Assembly (NCBI GenBank): GCA_039720395.1
Contig: JBBPBK010000041.1
Coordinates: 124,001-188,000, forward strand
Origin: Liquidambar formosana
Taxonomy: Eukaryota > Streptophyta > Magnoliopsida > Saxifragales > Altingiaceae
Length of the DNA stretch: 64,000 nucleotides
Direction of reading: 5' to 3'
The notes under the pieces were generated by a model. The model saw only the letters and a list, made by a program, of their open reading frames with translations, had not been told where the DNA came from and did not search any database. A program made the position numbers and the translations under genes. Position 1 is the stretch's first letter. Each line of letters begins with the position of its first letter. Positions 46,895 to 56,737 of the stretch are shown here, piece after piece.

Positions 46895-46965
46895 TGCGTA
46901 CGCAATTATTTTATTGCGTACGCAGTATATGGTATGCGTACGCAGTAAATAATACTGCGTACGCA
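46895..46965. repeat. Palindrome cluster B (LTR leader): 4 x TGCGTACGCA
   Basis: Copies at 46895, 46915, 46935 and 46956 (steps 20, 20, 21), about 500 bp downstream of the predicted transcription start. Confidence 0.97.
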
Positions 46966-47369
46966 CATAAAGCATTGGCAGACAGTTTCTTTCTTTATTG
47001 TAGTTATTCTGATAATTGGTTAAGTTCGTATTTCATTTCTTTATGTTTATTTCGTGCCTTTATCTGTATCATATCATCATGATTTGCGTGCTGCTGTGGT
47101 TGAATGAATAGAGTCAATTTTGATTAAACATTAAGTTAATTAAAACCATTAATCATGTGTGGGGGCCGGTTTCGACCGAGCGTGGCTGGGTGCCTAACAC
47201 CTTCCCAGCTGCGTACCCTAGCTCCGAACCCGAATCTCTGGTTATGACGAGCTAGACCCTGCTAGGGTTCACTCGTTCCTATTATTGGGTGGCGGACTCC
47301 TCTCCGTGTTAGTCCTTTGAGGTTAATGCGTATTCTCGAGCTATGTGGTACCGGGCGTGGCGCTCACAG

Positions 47370-47388
47370 TGGCGACTCCACTGGGGAT
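47370..47388 (+). other. Primer-binding site, tRNA-Arg type
   Basis: TGGCGACTCCACTGGGGAT starts one base after the LTR end. From memory of plant tRNA-Arg sequences this is complementary to their 3' end with CCA; the identity should be confirmed by alignment. Confidence 0.75.
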
Positions 47389-48424
47389 AGAGAGCTAGAT
47401 TCCATATAGTGATTTATGGCTTTACTTAATTTAAATCGTTTAATTGGAAAAGACCAAAATTGCACACACGCGCACTACCACCCTTAACCCTCGATGACAG
47501 TCTGATGAAAGGTACCGGGTCCCATTCGGGCCTATGGTTACTGGAAGTTGGTATCATCAACCCACAGCCTGTACCACTAGCCTGTAATAAGCTTGTGAAT
47601 ACGCTAACGGGCCACTCTTTGAGTGCCCTAGCTTGGGTGACCCTTGAAGGAGAAGTACCCCCATTGACCAACACCAATAGTTACCCCACCAACCTTTGCA
47701 TATCCTTGCTTGAATGTGTGCCATGTCATGTTGCATTCATATTAGGAATTCATCGCGGGCTTGGGACGAGGACCCCATTATCTATTAGCTATCTCAAGTT
47801 GAGCCCAATTGAGGGAAGTTGTGTGGTATTGTTATTGGACTTGGACTTGTGTAAAATAATAAGAAAAAAAAATACATGGGTCCATGATCCAAGAGAAAGT
47901 GAGGTGTGTGTATATTGGGCCGATTTGAGATAATTAATGGACTATGTGGGTTTAGCACTAGGATAACCGTGTTGGCAATCAAATCCAAATCCAATTAAGA
48001 ATCAAGTCCAAAGCAAGTTATATCCGAACTTAAGCCCAGAAGAGTGAAGAATTATTTGTGATTGGGCCTGACCAAAAAAAAAAAAAAAAAGGGAATGAAT
48101 GTCAGGTTCGGGCCCAAATTGTTGAGAGATGAGAGATATTTCTGTATTGGGCTTAAGTTGGCGAAATAACGGTTTTGTGTCCACTTATTATACCTTGGGC
48201 ATTTGGAAAACATAGTAAACATGACAAAGCCCAAGGTATAGTGAGCAGTAATTGGGTAATCTTAATGGAACAATGTTATTTATTCAAATGAAGGACATGG
48301 GCTTGATAAAGTTACATATGGCTAAATGCAGTAAAGGATTGGTCGACCACAGAAGAGTGTGCCAGGTTGTGTTTGGGTCCGATCACCTACATCCAACCGA
48401 CTGAGGAAAGTGGAACCGAAACCA
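47389..48424 (+). other. Untranslated leader of the Tat/Ogre-type element
   Basis: About 1 kb between the PBS and gag with no convincing gene. A-runs at about 47863 and 48074-48090. No TGCGTACGCA copy seen. Confidence 0.6.
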
Positions 48425-51280
48425 ATGGCAATGGAGCCGACTTTAACCGACCTCGTGGCTATGTTACGACAGGATAAGGCAGAAATAAAGGAACTCATCA
48501 CAGGATTAACCCAGAGGCTAGAGCATTTAGAGATAGGGGGTAAAGGGTCATCTGATCAACCCGAAGGCGAAAAGGGGGCCGACAAGGAAGGAGAAGGGAG
48601 TGGTGTACCAAAAACTCACGAAGGCGAATCTCACCCTTGGGATGATGAGGATTTCGCAGATTACATAGCTAGCAAGAAGAATGTTAAAGACAAAGGCAAA
48701 GTGGAAGATCCCAGGTTCGATAAGCTAGAGGTGGAGAATCATGAAATGAGAGAGCAGATAAGGCAGATGAAGGCCGCCTGGCGTAAGTCTCAAGGGATGG
48801 ACGACTACATGTTTTCTATGCCCGGTGCCACCTCTGAGGCTAGAGTTCAACTACCCCCTAAATTCAAGATTGCGGATTACGAGAAGTTTGATGGAACTGG
48901 CGACCCTAAGCAACATCTGCGTCAGTATATGAGCATAGCCAGAATGAGGGGCCTAACCTCGGAGCAAGTCCACTTCGCGTTTCCACTATCCTTATCTGGT
49001 GATGCTTCAAAATGGTATTACAAGCTCGATGAAAAAATAACTGGGACCTGGGAGGTGTTGACCGAGGAGTTCACCAATAAGTATAACTACAATACAGTAT
49101 TGGATGTAACGCTGAAGGATTTAGAAATGACAAGGCAGAAACCCGATGAGCTTTTTTCTGAGTTCATAGGGCGATGGAGAGCAAAGGCAGTGAAACTGAC
49201 AAATAGGCCAGCAGAGATAGATCAAGTCAACATGATCCTGAAAAATCTGACACCAGTCTATTTCGACAAAATGTTAACCTCATCCGTTATGGATTTCCAG
49301 CAACTGTACCAGTGCGAGACCCGAATAGAAGATGCAATAAGCAAAGGGCAGATCGAGAACAGGCCCAAGAGGGTGTTCGGGGCAAACAGTGGCAACAGTG
49401 GAGCAAGTGGAGACAATAGAATCGGAGGACCGGTGCAAGCAACAGTAGGGAATGTTCAGCAGACAGAAAGAAAGCCCAGAGTATTTCACGATCTGGGAGT
49501 ACCCTTGTCCAAAGCATTCGCTAATCTGTCCAGAAGAGGGTACTTGCAGGCCTTGGAACCTCTGCCACTTCCAAACCCAATCCCATCTAACTGGAAGCAG
49601 AATGAGTTCTGCGAGTTTCACCAGCGCATTGGTCATAAGATCGACAATTGTACTCGATTGAGACATGTGATACAAGACATGATTGAAGCAGGGAAGCTAC
49701 CGCCGCCAGGAGAAGATAAGAAACCCAATGTGCATCGAAATCCCATTCCCAACCATAACGCACCACCGCCATATGCCAATATGATTGAAAGAGGATGCGA
49801 AAGCGAGGATCCATCTATGCTCATCATTGCAGTGTGCTCACCATGGGATGACAGTGACGAAGAAGGGGATATTAAGAAAGGGTTCTGGGAACAAGTTAAG
49901 GAGGACACTATGCACCTTACTCACGCAGGCAGGCATTTCAAGCCTCCTCATCTAGAGGGTGACAACCCGGGGAAAGACGTGAACCCTGAAGTTGACATAG
50001 AGGAGTTGAGACACAAATTAGGAGAAACAGGGAAAGAAGAGGAGGAGGACCGAGTCCTGAAACAGTTGAAGAAGACACAGGCCAACATTAGCTTATGGGG
50101 TTTATTGGTGGCTTCAAAGAAACATAGGAAGACGGTATTGGAGGCACTAGCTCAGCACGAGGTGCCCATCGACACCACGCCTGAGCAAGTGTTGTCGATC
50201 ATGGGGGTAGACGCTGCCGAGAAGACCGTGCTGACATTCTCAAGAAAAGATCTTCCTACAGAAGGGGTAGGGCATGCAAAACCCTTGTATGTCACAGTGG
50301 AGTGCAAGAACCTGAAGATCCCGGTGGTACTCATAGACAATGGGTCGACTCTCAACGTGTGCCCGCTATGCACAGCCAACCGCCTCGGGGTACCTAAGGA
50401 AGAACTAACGCCATCTGCAGTAACCGTGAGGGGATACGACAATAGCTCGAGGAGCGTCCTAGGGACTTTCAAAGCAAACTGCAAATTAGGACCGGTGGAA
50501 TCTATGGTGGAATTCTGTGTGATGGATATTCCGGCCAATTACAACATGCTGCTGGGAAGAACTTGGCTTCACCCTCTCGAAGCTGTCCCATCGACAGTAC
50601 ACCAAAAGATCAAAATGCCGTGGCAAGGAGGTGTCTTAGTGATTCATGGGGATGGGGAAATCACGGGTCAAGTATTAGGCATCAAAGAAGGAGCAGAGGA
50701 CTTGGGATGGAGAGGATTCGAGTTAGTACAAATGCTCGAAAGAAGGAGTGATGAAAGAGAAAAGGTACCTTCGGATTTCGGGATAGGAGTAGGTTATACG
50801 GTAGCCCACATCATGAAGCGAATGGGATACATACCTGGAATGGGGATGGGAAAGAATGGACAAGGAGTCACTGAATTGCCTGATTTCCGTGCACAAAAAG
50901 ATCGTAAGGGGATAGGGTATGAGGGAAAATCAGGAGTCCCGAAGAACGAAGGCACCCTTAATGGCAATTTCGTCAAGGAAGGAGAAGATTTCCCTTTCTG
51001 TGGCTTCTTGGAGCCATGGGTAGACAAAACCAATGGAAGAAGGTTACCAGGTTTGGAAGTCTTTTTCGCAAAAATGTTAAAGATAACACCTTCATGGGGA
51101 AAGGCTGAAGAAGCAAAGGCGCTGGATGTGGACTGGGCCGACAATTTAGAGCAGGAGGCCTGGGAGGAGCTGCTATCAGAACACGACCTGAGCATCACAG
51201 TATTAGCAGATCAAGTTATCACAGAGAATTTAACGGAGCTAATCACTGAAGCAAATGGAGGAACCAGCACCTGGACCTAG
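48425..51280 (+). CDS. Gag-protease polyprotein with a G-patch
   Basis: Start taken as ATG 48425 (MAMEPTLTDLVAMLRQD); the frame is open from 48359 but without an earlier ATG. Retrotransposon gag core (FDGTGDPKQHLRQYM, FPLSLSGDASKWYYKL), a zinc-knuckle-like CEFHQRIGHKIDNC, protease active site VVLIDNGSTLNVCPL, then a G-patch-like GYIPGMGMGKNGQG about 830 residues in. It ends at TAG 51278-51280 in the same frame as the following pol. Gag builds the particle; protease cleaves the polyproteins; G-patches bind RNA or activate helicases and occur in some retroelement proteases. Confidence 0.93.
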   Translation: MAMEPTLTDLVAMLRQDKAEIKELITGLTQRLEHLEIGGKGSSDQPEGEKGADKEGEGSGVPKTHEGESHPWDDEDFADYIASKKNVKDKGKVEDPRFDKLEVENHEMREQIRQMKAAWRKSQGMDDYMFSMPGATSEARVQLPPKFKIADYEKFDGTGDPKQHLRQYMSIARMRGLTSEQVHFAFPLSLSGDASKWYYKLDEKITGTWEVLTEEFTNKYNYNTVLDVTLKDLEMTRQKPDELFSEFIGRWRAKAVKLTNRPAEIDQVNMILKNLTPVYFDKMLTSSVMDFQQLYQCETRIEDAISKGQIENRPKRVFGANSGNSGASGDNRIGGPVQATVGNVQQTERKPRVFHDLGVPLSKAFANLSRRGYLQALEPLPLPNPIPSNWKQNEFCEFHQRIGHKIDNCTRLRHVIQDMIEAGKLPPPGEDKKPNVHRNPIPNHNAPPPYANMIERGCESEDPSMLIIAVCSPWDDSDEEGDIKKGFWEQVKEDTMHLTHAGRHFKPPHLEGDNPGKDVNPEVDIEELRHKLGETGKEEEEDRVLKQLKKTQANISLWGLLVASKKHRKTVLEALAQHEVPIDTTPEQVLSIMGVDAAEKTVLTFSRKDLPTEGVGHAKPLYVTVECKNLKIPVVLIDNGSTLNVCPLCTANRLGVPKEELTPSAVTVRGYDNSSRSVLGTFKANCKLGPVESMVEFCVMDIPANYNMLLGRTWLHPLEAVPSTVHQKIKMPWQGGVLVIHGDGEITGQVLGIKEGAEDLGWRGFELVQMLERRSDEREKVPSDFGIGVGYTVAHIMKRMGYIPGMGMGKNGQGVTELPDFRAQKDRKGIGYEGKSGVPKNEGTLNGNFVKEGEDFPFCGFLEPWVDKTNGRRLPGLEVFFAKMLKITPSWGKAEEAKALDVDWADNLEQEAWEELLSEHDLSITVLADQVITENLTELITEANGGTSTWT

Positions 51281-51286
51281 GAGAAG

Positions 51287-54200
51287 ATGGAGAAGACCAT
51301 TGTAGGCGATAGGATCACCACTCAGACCGATAAGATTATGGTCAATCCCATGACCATTTTTGATGATATCGAGGCCTCTGAGGCCAACTATGATGTAATT
51401 TATCCAATTGATAATGAAATGAATTCTGATTTCGCTTATATTGATATGTCTTTAGAAGAATACATTGCATTAATGTCCGAAGATCCCGATTTAAATAAAG
51501 TAATCAATGAAGATTATGAAAGAAGTGTAGAACCTATTAAAAGTGAAACTGTTAAAATCAACCTCGGCACCATTGAAAATCTTAAGGAAATACAAATCGG
51601 CTCCACTTTGTCTATAAAAGAACAAACCGATCTCAAAATACTATTGAGTGAGTTCCAAGATGTATTTGCTTGGTCTTACGATGATATGCCTGGAATAGAT
51701 CCGGAGATAGTACAGCATCACATCATAACGAAAGAAGGAGCCAAACCCGTGAAACAACAATTAAGGCGAATGCAACCAGAATGGCTGATGAAGGTTAAGG
51801 AGGAGGTTACCAAGCTGCTAAATGTAGGGTTTATACGAGCGGTAGACCAAGCCGACTGGGTCGCAAACATCGTACCTGTGCCAAAGAAGGATGGTCGAGT
51901 GAGAGTTTGTGTGGATTATCGGGATCTGAATAAAGCCTGCCCGAAGGATCACTTCCCTCTCCCTCATATCGACGTCCTTGTAGACAACACCGCAGGAAGC
52001 GCCCTGGTGTCATTCATGGACGGATTCTCGGGATACAACCAAATTAAAATGGCGCCAAAGGACATGAGCAAGACAACTTTTACCACAGGATGGGGCACGT
52101 ATTGCTACACCGTCATGCCATTCGGATTAAAGAACGCTGGGGCAACGTACCAGAGGATGGCAACCGCACTGCTGCATGACATGATGCACAAGGAAGTGGA
52201 AGTATACGTGGATGACATGATAGTCAAATCAGCAACCAGGGAGGAACATATGAATAACTTGGAGAAATTCTTCAAGAGGATTCGGAAGTATGAGCTCAGG
52301 TTAAACCCTCAGAAGTGCACTTTCGGGGTTACAGCAGGGAAATTATTGGGCTACTTGGTAACTCATAGGGGCATAGAAGTGGACCCTGTCAAGATTAAAG
52401 CAATACTAGAGATGCCACCGCCAAAGACGGAAAAAGAAGTACGGGGTTTCTTAGGAAAATTGCAATATATTAGTAGGTTCATAGCAAGACTCACGCTAAC
52501 CTGCAAACCAATTTTCAAGTTGCTAAGGAAGAAAGAGTCCAAGGAATGGAATGAGCAGTGTCAGCAAGCGTTTGAAGCCGTCAAGATGTACCTGTTGAAT
52601 CCTCCAATCCTTGCGCCTCCGCGACCCAGGAAACCCGTTCTGTTATATTTATCCGTTTTCGAAGAAGCCTTGGGAAGTATGTTAGCACAGCAAGACGACC
52701 ATGGGAGTGAACAGGCCATCTATTACTTAAGTAAGAAATTGCATGATTACGAGGCACGTTACTCCGCCATGGAGAAATCATGCTTCGCATTAGTCTGGGC
52801 GGTACAAAAGCTGAGGCACATCTTAATAACCTTTGAGGTATGGGTAGTTGCTAGAATGGACCCGTTAAAGTACCTCCTCGAGAAACCTGCGCTTAACAAC
52901 AGGCTCTCACGTTGGCTGTTCTTGCTATCTGAATTTGAGCTGACCTATGTTACTCAGAAGGCCATCAAAGGAGGGGCGGTAGCCGATTTTTGTGCAGAAC
53001 ACCCGGTAATGGGACAAGCTCTTAGGGAAGATTTCCCGGATGAGAATCTGTTTTGCATAGAGTGTTCAAAGATTTGGAAAATGTATTTCGATGGGGCATC
53101 AAATCAATACGGGAACGGGATCGGAGTTATCTTAATATCACCTAATGGGTCCCATGTACCTCTATCCATAAAGCTGGATTTTAAGAATTCTAATAACACT
53201 ACAGAATATGAAGCTTGCATAGCAGGACTGGAAGCACTGTTAGCCCTGGGAGTAGAGGAAGCAGAGATATATGGAGACTCCACATTGGTCATAGCCCAAG
53301 TCCAAAAGATATGGAAAACCAAGGAGGAACACTTGAAGCCTTACCAAGCCTACCTAGAAAGCCTAGCCCAAAAATTCCGTAAAATCACCTTCACCCCTTT
53401 ACCCCGATCCCAAAATCAATTTGCTGATGCTTTAGCCACTTTAGCCTCTCTAATCAATATCCCCGAAGGGATGACCCTACAACCACTCATGATCCAACAA
53501 AAGTCCCATCCCTCCCATGAAATCGCTATTATGACCATAGAAGAAGAGGTAGATGATGGATACCCCTGGTATTTCGACATCCAAAATTTCTTAGAAAAGG
53601 GGGCTTACCCATCAGGGGCAGATAAGAGAGATCGCAGGGCGCTGAGGTTGCTGGCGGCCCAATACGTCCTGTGCGGAGGGAAATTATTTAAAAGATCGCC
53701 CAACGGAACCCATCTGCTGTGTATAAGTAAAGAAGCAGCCCGGGTATTGGTTACCGAAGTTCATGAAGGGGTTTGCGGACCACACATGAATGGGAGAATG
53801 CTGGCAAAAAAGCTGGTCAGATTAGGCTACTTCTGGTCAACTATGGAGACAGACTGTGTGCTATACGTAAAGAAATGTCATCAATGCCAAATTCATGCCA
53901 ACATGCAGTATACTCCGCCCGTAGAACTGCATCATTTGACCTCCCCTTGGCCATTTTCAGTCTGGGGAATAGACATTATTGGCAAGATTCACCCAAAAGC
54001 CACTGGCGGACATGAATACATATTGGTGGCCATAGATTACTTTACCAAATGGATAGAGGCGGAAGCATATACAGAACTGAAAGCCAATCATGTGGCCCGA
54101 TTCATCGAGACCAACATAATCTGTAGATATGGGGTCCCTCACGAGGTCGTTTTCGGATAACGGGTCACATTTCGAAGGAGAAACACAAGAACTGCTCGAT

Positions 54201-54812
54201 AAGTATCGTATCCAGCACCACCACTCGTCTCCATACCGGCCACAGACCAACGGAGCAGTAGAGGCGGCCAACAAAAATGTTAAGAACATTCTTATGAAGT
54301 CAGCTAAAACACACAAAGATTGGGCAGAAAGGTTACCATATGCTCTATGGGGGTATCGAACGTCCATAAGGACATCCACGGGGGCTACGCCTTATTCTTT
54401 GGTGTATGGGATGGAAGCAGTATTGCCAGTAGAAGTTGAGGTCGAGTCTTTACGGGTTATGATAGAAAATCAAATTCCCGAAGCAGAGTGGACACGAGAA
54501 AGATACGAACAGCTCGCCTTGCTGGACGAGAAAAGATTAGGGGCCATGTATCATGTTCAGGGCTATCAGAGAAGAATCGCCCGTGCGTTCAACAAGAAAG
54601 TAAGACCGAGAAATCTAAGGGAGGGAGACCTGGTGCTAAAAGAAATTTTGGCTCGTGTCTCCGATCCCAGGGGCAAGTTCAGGCCAAATTGGGCAGGACC
54701 ATATATCGTCAAAACAATACTAGTAGGGGGAGCAGTCAAGATAATGGACGAGGAAGGGAATGAGTTCACACATCCGGTCAACATGGATCGTTTGCGCAAA
54801 TATTATATATAA
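51287..54812 (+). CDS. Pol: reverse transcriptase, RNase H, integrase; one-base frameshift in the integrase
   Basis: First ATG 51287, six bases after the gag-pro stop and in the same frame, so expression may use readthrough of TAG, re-initiation or splicing. RT with YVDDMIV (about 52205-52225) and PFGLKNAGATYQRM; RNase H (YFDGASNQYGNGIG; TEYEACIAGLEAL; FADALATLASL); integrase zinc finger H-H-C-C (HEGVCGPHMNG ... CHQCQIH) and core (WGIDIIGKI, then SDNGSHFEGE). At 54150-54153 a run of four T, where three would keep the frame, ends the first open frame at 54160; the remaining integrase to PVNMDRLRKYYI is open in the next frame to 54812. No chromodomain is present, in line with Tat/Ogre elements. 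Confidence 0.92.
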
Positions 54813-54988
54813 AGTGGATAAGATTCTGTATGGACAATAGGATGGAGATGGTGCGAGGTTGATAGGGATAGTTTCACTAATAATAAACTCGACCACAACT
54901 TTCATGGTCATTATTGATTACATATTTAAGAAAGGAGGGAGGAAATAAATGAAATATATTCTGAAATAAGCATATTAATAAAAGCAAA
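54813..54988. other. Short gap between pol and the antisense gene
   Basis: Below 300 bp. It probably contains the 3' ends of both the sense pol and the antisense DUF7745-type transcription units. Confidence 0.5.
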
Positions 54989-56307
54989 TCAAACTTTCAG
55001 TTTCTTTTTGTCCCCAAGAATTTGTCCTCCCCTTTTTCTTTTACGACTCACTTCTGCCTCCTCGGAAGCCCGCATATCAACCTTAAGCCAAATGTAGTAA
55101 TCGGAGCTCGGAGAAATTAACGGTGGTGCGACAATAGGGCGGATCAAAGTTCTGCTTGCCCAAGCTTCCCCAATTCGTTCAACGATGCGAGCCCTGACAG
55201 GGCAGGTATATCCTAGGTGATCACCATTTGTGGGAGTCTGAGGTAGGCCAAATTGCCGCCGAATACGGGAAGTGGGGCAATATGAGATCTCCCGTAGACC
55301 AACCAACATGGCACCACGAGAAAAGATGAGATCAGCCGTCATCTCAGAAATTCTCCACCAGGGGCAAAACCAACAAATATCATAACAAGGAAGATGGGCT
55401 AGCATAATGCGCAAATCGTTGGCGCCAGGAAACGGTTTTATAAGAGGACGACAGCGAAAGTCGGGAGGATGATAGGCCCAGGGACTGACCACAGGCTTGC
55501 TCACCAGCTGCAGACGTTCCAATAGCCATATCTGCCAATAAGAAGACAGGGGAAATACAGATCAGAATGCACATTTGCGTACGCACTTATCATACTGCGT
55601 ACGCACCTAAAAAAATGCGTACGCACTGCTATGTGTGCGTACGCACGAAAGAAGGGGCATTTCGCTCTCACCTGCAGTAGCAGCGGGCTGCCTCCCAAAA
55701 AAGACACTTCTTCGCGAGCAAATTTGTCTAGACCGTTGAGAGTATCCGCAAGGATGAGCATACAGGGGTTACGCTCCCCAAGTTCGAGAGCGACAGGCAG
55801 GATAGAAGCATCCGCTAGACCTTCGGGTCCCACAAACAGATAACTCGCTGTCAGGACAACACATACGGCGTTCAGGTAGCAGTCAACCTGTGCTTTCGAG
55901 ATCGGGAAAGGGAGTGCAGTAAAGTACGATATTACGTTTTCCAGGACAATGCGCGAATCCACGAGCCATGATCGCGCGAGCCTCAGGGAAATTCCGAATG
56001 CGCAGACCAGATCTTCAGCCTTCGTGACAGTCATTTTTGGCAGGAGAATGCGGGTGAAGTCAGGTCGCCCAAGAATAGCACCGAATTCTTCCATGGTGGG
56101 GCATAGCTCGTTATGATTAAAACGGAATACGTGTCGAGCGGGATCCCAAAACTCAGCAGCCTCGTGTAAAAAGCTATGATTAATTTTCACATGGGCGTAA
56201 TCGAATAGAGAGGAAATTCGAAACTTAGCTTGAAGAAGATCGCGAACACCTCGGTCCAAGGTTTTCAGCCACCGTGGCAGACCCTGAGGGGGAAGAGAGC
56301 TCTCCAT
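54989..56307 (-). CDS. Antisense two-exon gene encoding a DUF7745-type plant protein
   Basis: Exon 1 56307-55672 (212 codons, ATG 56307), intron 55671-55532 with GTGAGA donor and TTGGCAG acceptor, exon 2 55531-54989 (180 codons plus TGA). Both junctions are phase 0 and give LGGSPLLLQ joined to IWLLERLQLV, the conserved motif of the plant DUF7745 family. Other family-like features are EFWDPARHVFRF and the Lys/Arg-rich end (RKRKRGG, KKKLKV), which looks like a nuclear signal. The predicted protein is 392 aa. A TATA-like CCTATAAGT lies on the minus strand at about 56352-56344, 40 bp before the ATG. No frame lesion. The intron carries palindrome cluster C and cluster D lies upstream of the TATA. 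The family name is from memory; function unknown. Confidence 0.82.
55576..55645. repeat. Palindrome cluster C: 4 x TGCGTACGCA inside the DUF7745-gene intron
   Basis: Copies at 55576, 55596, 55616 and 55636, an exact 20-bp period. All four lie within the 140-bp intron 55532-55671. Confidence 0.97.
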
Positions 56308-56461
56308 GATCGATGAGGAAAAGCTTTACAAGAAAATACCCCAACTTATAGGCAGTCCTGGAAAGAGTCCTTAGTTGGACTGTGGTTATGAAGCAGAGTT
56401 TGAGTCCTACAAGGGGACTGCAGGAAAGCTCCCTACATCCTGGATCCTGATCGAGTTATGA

Positions 56462-56532
56462 TGCGTACGCAACATCCATTGATGCGTACGCATCCAGTAT
56501 GCTGCGTACGTAGTAGCTATGGTGCGTACGCA
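56462..56532. repeat. Palindrome cluster D: upstream of the DUF7745-type gene
   Basis: Exact copies at 56462, 56483 and 56523 and one variant (TGCGTACGTA) at 56503; steps 21, 20, 20. Lies about 110 bp upstream of the TATA-like box and downstream of the PMD gene stop. Confidence 0.96.
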
Positions 56533-56737
56533 TATGTTAAATCACCCGAGACAAAGCTGGGCCTCATATGCAGAAAATTTTGGTATAAACGGGAAACACT
56601 CACAAGAAAGAAATATAATGCAATCTAAAACAGCATGTAAAACTGAAAAGTAATTAGTTAAGTACATGTCTTCAAAATATAATAAATAATATTGTTCCAA
56701 AAAAAGAAAAAAAAGGAGAAAAAGACAAAATCTAAGC

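Larger units (their letters stand above)
46044..47368 (+). repeat. 5' LTR of the Tat/Ogre-type element
   Basis: 1325 bp. A TATA box (TATATATAA, about 46378-46386) suggests transcription starts near 46410. Palindrome clusters lie at 46190-46239 (U3, upstream of the TATA box) and 46895-46965 (transcribed leader). Confidence 0.95.

Noticed and set aside
49280..50538. Antisense frames in gag-pro, and similar ones in pol
   Set aside because: Shadows of the long sense frames; no domain and no splice structure, unlike the antisense genes after 54989.
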